The notes under the pieces are model-generated. The model did no database searches and was not told where the DNA came from. It was given only the letters and a program-made list of their open reading frames with translations. The translations under genes were made by a program, and so were the position numbers. This document shows, piece by piece, positions 1 to 8,143 of a DNA stretch of 64,000 nucleotides. The stretch is from Pedomonas sp051304405 (GTDB taxonomy: Bacteria > Pseudomonadota > Alphaproteobacteria > Sphingomonadales > Sphingomonadaceae): positions 62,001 to 126,000 of the forward strand of contig NZ_JBPPGG010000003.1 in assembly GCF_051304405.1 (NCBI RefSeq), written 5' to 3'. Positions within the stretch are counted from its first letter, which is position 1; the number at the start of each line of letters is the position of its first letter.

Positions 1-864
1 ATCGCGGTCGGCCTTGCGGGTTTCGCGGTGGCGGTCGGCTTCCTGCTGAACGGCGCGCCTGATCTGGCGCTTACCCAGTTCACGGTCGAAGCGCTCATCG
101 TCGTGCTGCTCACGGCCCTGCTGCTGGCGGTGCCGCTGGCCGCACCGTCCATGCGCGGGCGGGGGGAGCGGCGGCGGGACGCCCTTGTCGCGGTGGGTGT
201 CGGCGTGGTGCTGTTCGTTGCGCTCGTTGACATGACATCCGCCACCCATCCCGGCTTCATCAGCCAGTTCTTTGGCGACCACAGCTACCTGAGCGCCAAG
301 GGCCATAACGTGGTGAACGTCATTCTGGTGGATTTTCGCGGCTTCGATACCATGGGCGAGACGGTGGTGATCGCCATGGCCGCAATACTCGCCTGGTCGC
401 TGCTCGGTATTCGGGTGCCGCCGCCGCAGGGACTGCGCGAACGGGAGTCTCCCTTCATTCTGCGCAAGACCGCGCCCATGTTCTTCTGGCTGCTCCTGGC
501 GACCTCGCTCTGGATTTTCCTGCGCGGGCACGATGCGCCGGGCGGCGGTTTCATCGGCGGGCTGGTGGCGGCGCTGGCCTTTGCCATGATCGCGCTTGCC
601 CATGGTGTCGAGCGGGCACAGCGCGCGCTGCGCCTGCATCCCGTGGTGCTGGTTGGTATCGGTATCGTGCTGGTCCTGCTCGCTGGCCTTTCCGGCATGG
701 CGGCGGGGGGCGCCTTCCTCCAGCATCTCTGGTATGAGGGCAACCTTGCCGGGCTCCCGGTCAAGGTGAGCACGACCCTGGTGTTCGATCTCGGGGTCTA
801 TGTCGTCGTGCTGGGAAGCGTTCTGGCCTTCCTGTTCGGCCTGCAACGGGGAGCCGAGCGATGA
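1..864 (+). CDS. mrpA: Mrp Na+/H+ antiporter, C-terminal MrpA region fused to MrpB (5' partial)
   Basis: The reading frame is open from the first base, so this is the 3' part of a longer gene; 287 codons are visible. The visible N-terminal part carries the DUF4040-type segment of MrpA (motif GAPDLALTQFTVEAL) and the MbhE-like segment (VDFRGFDTMGE). It continues without a stop into a complete MnhB-type domain (SPFILRKTAPMFFW, then GHDAPGGGFIGGL), so MrpA and MrpB are one polypeptide here. This is a polytopic inner-membrane subunit of the multi-subunit Na+/H+ antiporter. The stop overlaps the mrpC start by 4 nt, which suggests translational coupling. An AB fusion is known in alphaproteobacterial Mrp/Pha systems. 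Confidence in the family is high; the N-terminal NuoL-like part lies outside the window. Confidence 0.93.
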   Translation: MAVGLAGFAVAVGFLLNGAPDLALTQFTVEALIVVLLTALLLAVPLAAPSMRGRGERRRDALVAVGVGVVLFVALVDMTSATHPGFISQFFGDHSYLSAKGHNVVNVILVDFRGFDTMGETVVIAMAAILAWSLLGIRVPPPQGLRERESPFILRKTAPMFFWLLLATSLWIFLRGHDAPGGGFIGGLVAALAFAMIALAHGVERAQRALRLHPVVLVGIGIVLVLLAGLSGMAAGGAFLQHLWYEGNLAGLPVKVSTTLVFDLGVYVVVLGSVLAFLFGLQRGAER

Positions 865-1241
865 GCCTGCTCTATGCCCTCATGGCCTCGGTGATCGTCG
901 CCAGCGCCGTCTACATGATCCTGTCGCGCAATCTGGTGCGGCTTCTCCTTGGCATGTCCATGCTCTCGACCGGGGTGAACATCGTCCTGTTCCTCGCGGG
1001 CACGCATCTCAGCCCGCAGCCGCCGCTCATCGAGGAAGGAGAGCGGATTCTGGGCCCAAGCGCGGACCCGCTGCCACAGGCGCTCATCCTGACCGCCATC
1101 GTCATCGGGTTCGCGCTCACGCTGGTGCTGGCAACGCTGACGCTGCGCGCCTGGCGCGCCGAGCGCACGCTGAACACCGGGGAAATGCGCGCAGCAGGTG
1201 ACCTGGGCGACCCACGCCTGCCGGGCAAGCGGGAGGGCTGA
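861..1241 (+). CDS. mrpC: Mrp antiporter subunit C (NuoK-like)
   Basis: A 126-residue membrane protein with three hydrophobic segments. It has the NuoK/MnhC signature in the first half (YMILSRNLVRLLLGMSML, followed by STGVNIVLFL) and the PLPQALILTAIVIGFA segment typical of MrpC/NuoK. It is an inner-membrane subunit of the Mrp antiporter, homologous to complex I NuoK. Its ATG lies in the ATGA overlap with the upstream mrpAB stop. Length matches the usual 110-130 residues. Confidence 0.95.
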   Translation: MSLLYALMASVIVASAVYMILSRNLVRLLLGMSMLSTGVNIVLFLAGTHLSPQPPLIEEGERILGPSADPLPQALILTAIVIGFALTLVLATLTLRAWRAERTLNTGEMRAAGDLGDPRLPGKREG

Positions 1242-1244
1242 GGC

Positions 1245-2708
1245 GTGTACGGGCTTGTCCTCATCTTCCCGGTGATCGCGCCGCTGCTCGGGGCAGGGCT
1301 TGCCGCCATCCTGCGGAATCGCCCGCTGGCGCAGCGCACGGTCATGGAAATCAGCGTGATCGTCATGGCGCTCGCCTCGCTGCTCCTGTTCCTCAGAGTG
1401 CGCGGCGGCTATGAGCTCATCATGGCCTTTGGCGGCTGGGTGCGCCCCATCGCCATCAGCTTCCGCGCCGATGCGCTGGGCGGCACGCTGTCGCTGGTCA
1501 CGGGTCTCATCGGCATCGCGGGCATGATCTACGCCCGCGCCGATGTGGCCGCGCGGCGCCGGCGGGCCGGGTTCGACTCCCTGTTTCTTGCGCTGCTGGC
1601 CGCGGTCAATGGCGCGTTTCTCACCGGTGATCTGTTCAACCTCTATGTCTGGTTCGAGCTGATGCTGGTGTGCGCCCTCGGCCTCATCACGCTCGACCGG
1701 CGCAAGGCGCAGATCGACGGCGCGGTGCGCTATGCCGTGCTCAGCATGTTGGGTGCCACCTTCATCCTCACCGGCATTGCCTTCGTTGTTGCCGAGGCGG
1801 GCACGCTGGAACTCCATGACCTGCGCCACACGCTGGCGGAGCGGGAGCTGACGCTCTCCCTTGCCACCGGCGGCGCGCTCCTGCTGGCGGGCTTCGCGCT
1901 GAAGGCGGGGCTGTTCCCACTGCACTTCTGGTTGCCGGCGTCCTATCACACCGCGCCGCTCACCGCGTCGGCGGTGTTCGCCGGGCTGCTTACCAAGGCC
2001 GGACTCTATGCCTGCCTGCGCGTGATGGTCACGCTGTTCGGTGTGGAACTGCTTCCCGGCTTTCCGCCGGTGCTCGGCATCGTCGCGGCGCTCACCATGC
2101 TGGTCTTTGCGGTCAGCGCGCTGGCGCAGCAGGACCTGCGGCGGCTGTTCGCTTTCCACATCATCGCGCAGGTGGGCTACATGGCGATGGGGCTCTCGAT
2201 CGCCACCATGGCGGGCTTGCAGGCGGCGATTTTTTACATGGTTCACTCGATCATCGTGCAGACCAACCTGTTCTTCGCGGCGGGTGCCATTGCCCGGGCC
2301 GATGGCAGTTTTGACCTGCGCACCGCGGGGGGCATTGCCCGCTCCCAGCCGCTGCTCGCGGGGATGGTGGCCGTGCCCATGCTCTCGCTCGCCGGCATTC
2401 CGCCTTTCTCCGGCTTCTGGGCCAAGTTCATCGTCATCCGCGCGGGCTTCGAGGAGGGCATGATCGGGCTGCCGCTCGCCGCGTTGCTGGCCGGGCTGCT
2501 CACCATCGTCTCCATGGGCAGCGTCTGGGCCAACGGCTTCTGGAAGTCCCGCGCGGCAGGACGCATTGCCCGGCCGGTGCCGACGGCCATGTTCTGGGCC
2601 ATCGCCACCCTGTCGGGCGCGACGGTTCTCATCGGCCTGTTCCCCGGTTTCCTGTGGGAGGTGGCGGGCTATGCCGCCTACGCGCTGGCGATGGGAGGCA
2701 CCCGATGA
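1245..2708 (+). CDS. mrpD: Mrp antiporter subunit D (NuoN/M-like proton-translocating subunit)
   Basis: A 487-residue polytopic protein of the proton_antipo_M family. Family landmarks are the FNLYVWFELMLVCALGL segment, FALKAGLFPLHFWLP with the conserved membrane Lys, and PPFSGFWAKF near the C-terminus. It is the ion-translocating core subunit of the Mrp complex, related to complex I NuoN/NuoM. The start is a GTG three bases after the mrpC stop; no better ATG gives a full N-terminus. The 3' end overlaps mrpE by 4 nt. Confidence 0.95.
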   Translation: MYGLVLIFPVIAPLLGAGLAAILRNRPLAQRTVMEISVIVMALASLLLFLRVRGGYELIMAFGGWVRPIAISFRADALGGTLSLVTGLIGIAGMIYARADVAARRRRAGFDSLFLALLAAVNGAFLTGDLFNLYVWFELMLVCALGLITLDRRKAQIDGAVRYAVLSMLGATFILTGIAFVVAEAGTLELHDLRHTLAERELTLSLATGGALLLAGFALKAGLFPLHFWLPASYHTAPLTASAVFAGLLTKAGLYACLRVMVTLFGVELLPGFPPVLGIVAALTMLVFAVSALAQQDLRRLFAFHIIAQVGYMAMGLSIATMAGLQAAIFYMVHSIIVQTNLFFAAGAIARADGSFDLRTAGGIARSQPLLAGMVAVPMLSLAGIPPFSGFWAKFIVIRAGFEEGMIGLPLAALLAGLLTIVSMGSVWANGFWKSRAAGRIARPVPTAMFWAIATLSGATVLIGLFPGFLWEVAGYAAYALAMGGTR

Positions 2709-3040
2709 AGCTTCTGCGTCGCCTGCGCGCCGTCACGGTGTTGTTCGCCACGTTCCTCTACGATCTTGTGTCGTCCTCGCTGGCCGTGGCCCGGTTTGTC
2801 GTGAACCCGAGCCTGCACCCGTCAACGGCGATTGTCGTTTATCCGCTGGAGGCCCGCACCGAATGGGGTGCGGCGCTCATGGCCTATTTTATCTCGCTGA
2901 CGCCGGGGTCCACCGCCATCCATGTGACGGAAGACCACAGCCGGATTTACATCCACATGTTGAACGCGCCCTCCGACGAGGCGGTGGTCGCGCGGTTCAA
3001 GCAGTATTACGAGCGCTGGGTGCTGGAGCTGGAGCCATGA
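2705..3040 (+). CDS. mrpE: Mrp antiporter subunit E
   Basis: 111 residues; starts MKLLRRLRAV inside the ATGA overlap with mrpD. It shows MnhE features: an N-terminal hydrophobic segment, FLYDLVSSSLAVARFVV, then a soluble part with MAYFISLTPGSTAIHVTED. This is a small membrane subunit of the Mrp complex. It is shorter than some MrpE proteins (about 160 residues), because the usual two-helix N-terminal extension is largely missing. The 3' end overlaps mrpF by 4 nt. Confidence 0.92.
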   Translation: MKLLRRLRAVTVLFATFLYDLVSSSLAVARFVVNPSLHPSTAIVVYPLEARTEWGAALMAYFISLTPGSTAIHVTEDHSRIYIHMLNAPSDEAVVARFKQYYERWVLELEP

Positions 3041-3318
3041 ACGGCCTCGACCTTTCCCTCATCGGAGCCATCCTGGGCGTGGCGCTCATGGTGCCGCTGG
3101 CGCTGGCGGCATGGCGCATGATCAAGGGGCCGGGCATTGCCGACCGGTTCGTGGCGCTCGATATGCTGACGGCGGTGGTCGTTGCCCTGTCGGCCGCCGT
3201 GTCGCTGGCAACGGGACGCGGGGTGTTCCTCGACATCGGCCTGGGCGTTGCCCTCATCAATTTTGTGGCAACCGTGGCCGTGTCCGCCTTTCTGGAGCGC
3301 AAAGGGGACGGGCGATGA
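3037..3318 (+). CDS. mrpF: Mrp antiporter subunit F
   Basis: 93 residues with three predicted transmembrane helices and the MnhF core: WRMIKGPGIADRFVALDML followed by a helix and IGLGVALINFVATVA. This is a small inner-membrane subunit of the Mrp Na+/H+ antiporter. The ATG is in a 4-nt overlap with the mrpE stop and the stop overlaps mrpG by 4 nt, so the operon is tightly coupled. The frame is open further upstream, but that extension lies over mrpD/mrpE and is not real. Confidence 0.94.
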   Translation: MNGLDLSLIGAILGVALMVPLALAAWRMIKGPGIADRFVALDMLTAVVVALSAAVSLATGRGVFLDIGLGVALINFVATVAVSAFLERKGDGR

Positions 3319-3695
3319 TCGCTGCCATCGGCATTCTGTGCCTCCTCGCCGGCCTTGCCTTCATCACGTTGGCAGGGTTGGGGGTCGCCCGCCTGCCCGA
3401 TGCGTTCCAGCGGATGCATGCATCCACCAAGGCGGGGACGCTTGGCGCATCGCTCACGGTTATCGGGGCGGCCCTGCTGCTGCCGTCCATCCGCTTGGCC
3501 AGCGTCGGCCTCACCATTCTGTTTCTGCTGCTCACCCTGCCGGTGGCGTCGCAGCTGCTGGCGCGGGCGGCCTACAAGTCGGGCGCGCGGCTGACCGGCC
3601 TCACGCGGGGAGACCCGCTTGCGTCCATCCTCCGGCGGCAGGATCTGCCTCTGGAAGAGCGCGTGAAAACCACGGAGACGCCGCGCCCGGATTGA
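3315..3695 (+). CDS. mrpG: Mrp antiporter subunit G
   Basis: 126 residues of the PhaG/MnhG family. Three hydrophobic helices are followed by a polar C-terminus. The conserved core is GVARLPDAFQRMHASTKAGT. It is the last subunit of the Mrp complex and of this operon: the next gene starts 93 bp downstream and encodes an unrelated lipoprotein. The start is set by the ATGA overlap with mrpF. Confidence 0.94.
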   Translation: MIAAIGILCLLAGLAFITLAGLGVARLPDAFQRMHASTKAGTLGASLTVIGAALLLPSIRLASVGLTILFLLLTLPVASQLLARAAYKSGARLTGLTRGDPLASILRRQDLPLEERVKTTETPRPD

Positions 3696-3788
3696 CGGGC
3701 CCAATCCTGGCGCTTGTGCCTGCGCGGCCGGGCTGGCAGGATTCCGCGACCTTGGAGGCACGGCCTCATGACTTCAGGATGCCAGACA

Positions 3789-4571
3789 ATGATCCGTAAA
3801 GCCCCGTTTCTCGCCCTGCTCCTGCTTCAGGCCTGTGCCCCCTCGGGCCCGCAAGAGGAGGCTCGGGGCACGGACGAGACTGCGGCGCAGGCCGGGGCGG
3901 TGGTGCTGGACGAGGAGGGCGGTGCCCTCAATTATCATTATTCCTGGCCCGCCGAAGCCGTTGCCATTCCTGCCCTCCATGCGCAACTCCAGGCGGATGC
4001 GGAGGCCCTGAAGCATGAAGCGCTGACGGCGGCGCAGCACGATCAGGAGGGCAGGGCGGAGGCCGGCTTTCCGTTCCATCCGCACGAACTGACCAAGTCC
4101 TGGAAGGTGGAAGGCGAGGGCAAGCGCCTGCTCGCGTTCCGGGGCGAGTTCTATGAATTCACCGGCGGCGCGCATGGCTTGTCGGGCTTCCAGGCCATTC
4201 TCTGGGACAAGGCGAACAATCGCGCCATCGAGGCCCTCGACCTGTTCGCGGACAAGCCGCAGGCGACGGCGCTGCTGGAGCAGGCCTTCTGCCCGGCGTT
4301 GAACGCCGAGCGCGCCGAGCGGCGGGGCGAAGCGGTGCCGCCCCCCTCCGGGCCGGACGACTGGATGAACGGTTGCCCCGCGCTTGCCGAACAGGTGCTC
4401 ATCCCCGGCGCGGTCAGGGACGGGGCGTTCACGGCCCTGCACGTGCTGATCGGTCCCTACACGGCCGGCCCCTATGCGGAGGGCACCTACGAGATCGCCC
4501 TGCCGCTGATGCCCGCACTGGTCGGCCTCGTGCGCCCCGAATATGCGCAGGAGGTGGCGGCGGGCCAATGA
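3789..4571 (+). CDS. Putative lipoprotein with DUF4163/DUF3298-like region
   Basis: 260 residues. The start chosen, MIRKAPFLALLLLQAC, gives a short basic/hydrophobic lipoprotein signal with LQAC as lipobox (Cys16); the upstream in-frame ATGs would bury this signal. The mature part resembles DUF4163 plus DUF3298 proteins (anti-sigma RsiV-like fold): a TGGAHG motif in the middle (GEFYEFTGGAHGLSGFQ) and a C-terminal PYTAGPYAEGTYEIALPL stretch. Probably anchored in the envelope. The role of such proteins is not settled; peptidoglycan or anti-sigma related roles are known for relatives, and nothing nearby narrows it. It stands alone between mrpG and the DUF885 gene. Confidence 0.78.
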   Translation: MIRKAPFLALLLLQACAPSGPQEEARGTDETAAQAGAVVLDEEGGALNYHYSWPAEAVAIPALHAQLQADAEALKHEALTAAQHDQEGRAEAGFPFHPHELTKSWKVEGEGKRLLAFRGEFYEFTGGAHGLSGFQAILWDKANNRAIEALDLFADKPQATALLEQAFCPALNAERAERRGEAVPPPSGPDDWMNGCPALAEQVLIPGAVRDGAFTALHVLIGPYTAGPYAEGTYEIALPLMPALVGLVRPEYAQEVAAGQ

Positions 4572-4612
4572 GGCCTCCCCCGGCCCGCTCTTGCTTGTCC
4601 TGCTTCCGAATA

Positions 4613-4622
4613 TCGTATACGA
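4613..4622. promoter_or_regulatory. Short palindrome upstream of the DUF885 gene
   Basis: TCGTATACGA is a perfect 10-base palindrome in a locally AT-rich patch of the 115-bp gap before the DUF885 start. It could be part of a promoter or a small operator. No regulator can be assigned, and a palindrome this short may be chance. Confidence 0.25.
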
Positions 4623-4686
4623 AATAGGCAATGGACAGCGCGTCAGCGCTTCCGGCAGGGGCAACGGCACAGGGGGAGACGTCGAT

Positions 4687-6447
4687 ATGGGCAAGGCTGC
4701 GGGGCAGGGGGTACGGCGTCTTTGTCTGGCCCTTCTCGTATCGGCTACTGCGTTTTCCGGCGCGCCGGCACTGGCGGCGGAGCCCGCCGGTGATCTCCAT
4801 GCCGTTGTCAGCGAATACGAGGCGCTGTCGGGATCGGGAGGCGGGAACACCGCCTGGCCGGACGTCAGCGCCGCGGCGGCCGAGCGGCGGGTCAAGGCCT
4901 ATGGCGCGCTGCGGGAGCGTCTGGCCGCGCTGCCGGCCGATGCGCTCAATGAACAGGACCGCCTGACAAGGGAACTGCTCGACGATCAGCTCGCCCTCCT
5001 CATCGAGGAGGCGCGGTTCGATGAGGCGCGCATTCCCTTCAACAATGGCGACGGCTTTTTCAACACGGCCAACTATGCCGCCCAGACCACGGTGATCCGC
5101 AACGAAGCGGACGCGCGGGCCTGGATCGCGCGCCTCAAGGCGCTGCCTGCCTACTATGACGCCCAGATCGCCAACATGCGGCGGGGCATCAAGACCGGTT
5201 TCACCCAACCGCGCCCCACGGTTGAGTCCGTGCTCCAGATCGTGCGCATCGCGGCGGAGCAGCCGGTGGCGGAAAGCCCGCTCCTGAAGCCGCTCGCGGC
5301 CATGCCGGCGACGATCCCGGCACCGGTGCGCGAGGCGCTTTCGGCCGAAGCGCATGCCGCCGTGCGGGATGCGGTCAAACCGGCGCAGCGCGCGCTCGTG
5401 ACCTTCGTCGAGAAGGAATATCTGCCCAAGGCGCGGCCTGCGCTTGGCGCCTCCACCCTGCCGGATGGCAAGGCCTATTATGCCTTTGCCGTCCGCCGCT
5501 CCACCACAACCACGCTGACGCCCGATGAGGTGTTCGCCCTGGGTGAGGCGGAGATCGCCCGCATCCGCACGGAGATGGAAGCGGCGATGCGGGAGACCGG
5601 GTTCCAAGGCGATCTCAAGTCTTTCCTCGAATATCTTCGGACGGCGCCTGAATTCTATGTGCCGGATCTGCAGACCTATCTCGAGAAGGCAAGCGAGATC
5701 GGCAAACGCGTCGATTACCTGCTGCCCCAGTGGTTCCGAACCCTGCCGCGCCTGCCGTGGGGCATTCGCGTCAAGCCGCCGGAGATGGAAGCGTCTTCGG
5801 GAGGCTACAACCTCGGCGATCCGGTTGCGGGCATTTCCGGCGCGGTCGTGGTCAGCCGCAATTCCTACCAGGGGCCGCTGTTCAGCCTGCCGGCCTGGAT
5901 GATCCATGAGGGCGTGCCCGGGCATCATCTCCAGATCGCGCTTGGGCAGGAGCGGCTGGACCTGCCGGAATTCCGGCGCCGTGACGACATCACCGCGTTT
6001 GTCGAGGGATGGGCGCTCTATGCGGAGCGGCTCGGCGGGGAGATGGGTCTCTACCGCACGCCCTATGAGCGCTTCGGCCAGCTCTCCTTCGAGATGTGGC
6101 GCGCCTGCCGTCTGGTGATGGATGTGGGATTGCACTGGAAGGGCTGGACGGCGGAGCAGGCGGAAAGCTGCCTGCGCGACAATACGGCGTTGCCGGAACG
6201 CGTCGTCCGGGGCGAGACGCAGCGTTACATTTCCTGGCCGGGCCAGGCGCTCGCCTACAAGGTGGGCGAGATCAAGATCGTCGAACTTCGCAAGCGCGCC
6301 GAGGCCGCGCTCGGGCAGGATTTCGATATCCGGGAGTTCCACGACCTGCTGCTGGTAGACGGCCCGATGCCGCTCTCGGTGGTCGAGCGGCGCGTGGACA
6401 CGTGGATTCAGCAAAAACAGGGAAAAGCCGGGAGGGTTTCCCGATAG
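4687..6447 (+). CDS. Exported DUF885 family protein (putative metal-dependent hydrolase)
   Basis: 586 residues. The start MGKAAGQGVRR gives a good Sec signal peptide ending near APALAAEP; upstream in-frame ATGs would not. The family signature is clear: IHEGVPGHHLQIA around residues 406-418, an HExxPGHH metal-site motif, followed about 30 residues later by EGWALYAERLGGEMG, which supplies a further conserved Glu. DUF885 proteins are usually secreted or periplasmic, are related to metallopeptidase folds, and are mostly uncharacterised. The start is about 115 bp after the lipoprotein gene, so it may have its own promoter. The function is inferred to be peptide or amide hydrolysis; the substrate is unknown. 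Confidence 0.88.
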   Translation: MGKAAGQGVRRLCLALLVSATAFSGAPALAAEPAGDLHAVVSEYEALSGSGGGNTAWPDVSAAAAERRVKAYGALRERLAALPADALNEQDRLTRELLDDQLALLIEEARFDEARIPFNNGDGFFNTANYAAQTTVIRNEADARAWIARLKALPAYYDAQIANMRRGIKTGFTQPRPTVESVLQIVRIAAEQPVAESPLLKPLAAMPATIPAPVREALSAEAHAAVRDAVKPAQRALVTFVEKEYLPKARPALGASTLPDGKAYYAFAVRRSTTTTLTPDEVFALGEAEIARIRTEMEAAMRETGFQGDLKSFLEYLRTAPEFYVPDLQTYLEKASEIGKRVDYLLPQWFRTLPRLPWGIRVKPPEMEASSGGYNLGDPVAGISGAVVVSRNSYQGPLFSLPAWMIHEGVPGHHLQIALGQERLDLPEFRRRDDITAFVEGWALYAERLGGEMGLYRTPYERFGQLSFEMWRACRLVMDVGLHWKGWTAEQAESCLRDNTALPERVVRGETQRYISWPGQALAYKVGEIKIVELRKRAEAALGQDFDIREFHDLLLVDGPMPLSVVERRVDTWIQQKQGKAGRVSR

Positions 6448-6482
6448 GCGCGGGAGGCGCGCTTTCCTGAGCACGCCGATTT

Positions 6483-6520
6483 GGGCCTGGGGAGTGGGGG
6501 GAGGGGAACTCCCCAGGCCC
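6483..6520. terminator. Strong hairpin between convergent genes
   Basis: Perfect 13-bp arms GGGCCTGGGGAGT (6483-6495) and ACTCCCCAGGCCC (6508-6520) with a 12-nt purine loop. It lies between the DUF885 stop and the stop of the minus-strand MDR gene, where a bidirectional terminator is expected. There is no U-run on either side, so it may act as a Rho-assisted terminator or as an mRNA 3'-end stabiliser. Confidence 0.5.
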
Positions 6521-6568
6521 GCTCGGGCGGCGCCGCGCGACCTGCGCTACGGCGCCACGGGGGGGCTC

Positions 6569-7582
6569 TTAGAACCCTTCGAGCACGATCTTGCCGCGCG
6601 CCTTGCCGGTTTCGATCAGGGCATGCGCCTCCTTGAGATTCGCGGCATTGATCGGGGAGAGCACCTTGGTCAGCGTGGTGCGGATCTTGCCCGCATCCAC
6701 CAGCCGTGAGACCTCGTTCAGCAGCTTGCCCTGCTCGGCGATGTCGGCCGTCTCAAAAATCGCGCGGGTGAACATCAACTCCCAGTGGATCGAGACCGAC
6801 TTGCGCTTGAAGCCCAGCACGTCCAGCGTCTCGGGATCATCGATCAGACCGAAACGACCCTGCGGCGCGATCAGGGCCTGAATCGCCGCGATGTGGCGGT
6901 CGGTGTTGGTGGTCGAGAACACGAACGCCGGGGCGCCGATGCCAAGCGCTTCGATTTGCGCGGCCAGATCGCGGTTATGGTCGATCACATGATGCGCGCC
7001 GAGTTCGCGGACCCACTCCTGCGTTTCCGGACGCGACGCCGTGGCGATCACCGTCAGGTCGGTGAGGGCCCGGACAAGCTGGATGGTGATGGAGCCCACG
7101 CCGCCCGCGCCGCCAATGATCAGCACCGCGTTTGCCGCGCCCGGCACCGGGCGGCGGATGTCGAGCCGGTCGAACAGCATCTCCCATGCGGTGATGGCGG
7201 TCAGCGGCAGGGCTGCGGCCTCCGCGTTCGACAGGGATTTCGGCTTGTGCCCGACGATCCGGGCATCAACCAGATGGTACTGGCTGTTGGCGCCAGGACG
7301 GGTGATCGAGCCCGCATAGAAAACCTCGTCGCCCACCGCAAAGCCCTCGGCCGCCGGGCCGACCTCGACAACGCGGCCGACAGCATCCCAGCCGAGCACT
7401 TTCCATCCGTCCCCTTCGGGCGCGGCGGCCTTGCGGACCTTGGTGTCGACGGGGTTCACGGAAATCGCGGCGACCTCAACGAGCAGGTCATGACCCGTGG
7501 CGCTGGGGCGCGGCAGATCGATGTCCTGCAGGGAGTCGGGGCGCCCGATGGGTCCGGGAACCTTGTAGCCGATGGCTTTCAT
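6569..7582 (-). CDS. Zinc-type alcohol dehydrogenase-like MDR oxidoreductase (quinone-reductase-like)
   Basis: 337 residues, MDR superfamily. The N-terminal GroES-like domain has the early SVNPVDTKVRK motif and GWDAVGRVVEVG. The nucleotide-binding domain has VLIIGGAGGVGSITIQLVRA as the Rossmann glycine motif. The structural-zinc cysteines of classical ADHs are absent, as in the quinone-oxidoreductase-like branch, so it is probably a cytosolic NADPH-dependent reductase of quinones or enones despite the family name. It is divergent from an HxlR regulator with a conserved cysteine. That arrangement is known for thiol/quinone-responsive HxlR regulators and their target reductases, so control by the neighbour is likely. 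Confidence 0.86.
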   Translation of the reverse strand: MKAIGYKVPGPIGRPDSLQDIDLPRPSATGHDLLVEVAAISVNPVDTKVRKAAAPEGDGWKVLGWDAVGRVVEVGPAAEGFAVGDEVFYAGSITRPGANSQYHLVDARIVGHKPKSLSNAEAAALPLTAITAWEMLFDRLDIRRPVPGAANAVLIIGGAGGVGSITIQLVRALTDLTVIATASRPETQEWVRELGAHHVIDHNRDLAAQIEALGIGAPAFVFSTTNTDRHIAAIQALIAPQGRFGLIDDPETLDVLGFKRKSVSIHWELMFTRAIFETADIAEQGKLLNEVSRLVDAGKIRTTLTKVLSPINAANLKEAHALIETGKARGKIVLEGF

Positions 7583-7664
7583 GATCGTGCTCCGTATCGT
7601 GGTTGTGGTGGAGCAGATTTGCGACTACATTCAGTCAGGCGCAATACGCACAAAGAACGCATAT

Positions 7665-7701
7665 AGTATCAAGATATGTACTTAGTATCAAAAAGGATAC
7701 T
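7665..7701. promoter_or_regulatory. Tandem dyad operators in the MDR/HxlR divergent promoter
   Basis: A perfect inverted repeat AGTATC (7684-7689) N6 GATACT (7696-7701) ends four bases before the HxlR ATG. A second, degenerate copy, AGTATC (7665-7670) N6 TGTACT (7677-7682), lies directly upstream. In between, TACT-T-AGTA (7679-7687) forms another dyad. AGTA/TACT half-sites are typical of DUF24/HxlR operators such as the YodB box. The position suggests autorepression and repression of the divergent MDR gene; this is an inference. Confidence 0.6.
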
Positions 7702-7704
7702 GTC

Positions 7705-8079
7705 ATGGCCAAACCCCATCATTCCCGATTTGATTGCACGCCTGGATGCTCGGTCGAGGCGGCGATCGGACTGATCGAGGGCAAGTGGAAGTCGATCATC
7801 CTGTGGCATCTGCTGTCCGGCACGCTGCGGTTCAACGAGATCCGCCGGCACGTGAAGAACTGCACGCCCCGGATGCTGACGAACCAGCTGCGCGAGATGG
7901 AGGCGGACGGGCTGATCATCCGCACGGTCTATGCCGAGGTGCCGCCGAGGGTGGAATATTCCCTCTCCGACCTGGGCCGCACGATGGAGCCGATCCTGCG
8001 GGCCCTCAAGGAGTGGGGAGACGCCCATATCGGGCTTTATGGCAAGCCGGTGGGGTATGATCCCCGCGAGGCGGCCTGA
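7705..8079 (+). CDS. HxlR/DUF24 family transcriptional regulator, cysteine-bearing
   Basis: 124 residues, a single winged-helix HxlR domain: IEGKWKSIILWHLLSG, then RFNEIRRHVKNCTPRMLTNQL and the wing region. The start MAKPHHSRFDC is preferred to the upstream in-frame ATG because it begins right after the dyad operators and gives the usual family length. The N-terminus has Cys11 and Cys15; Cys15 precedes SVEAAIGLIEGKW where redox-sensing HxlR proteins (YodB, HypR, QorR) keep their sensor cysteine. It is probably a repressor of itself and of the divergent oxidoreductase that is released by electrophiles or oxidants. The sensing role is inferred from the cysteine position. Confidence 0.88.
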   Translation: MAKPHHSRFDCTPGCSVEAAIGLIEGKWKSIILWHLLSGTLRFNEIRRHVKNCTPRMLTNQLREMEADGLIIRTVYAEVPPRVEYSLSDLGRTMEPILRALKEWGDAHIGLYGKPVGYDPREAA

Positions 8080-8125
8080 CGGAATCGCGCGTCCGGTTCA
8101 GCGCGCCAAAACGCGGGCGGGGAGG

Positions 8126-8143
8126 GGCCTTGAAAAAAAGGCC
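8126..8143. terminator. Small hairpin between convergent HxlR and LuxR genes
   Basis: GGCCTT (8126-8131), loop GAAAAA, AAGGCC (8138-8143), directly abutting the stop codon of the minus-strand LuxR gene. It sits 46 bp after the HxlR stop. Stem is short but GC-rich and in the right place for a shared terminator; no clear T-tract follows on the plus strand. Confidence 0.4.
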
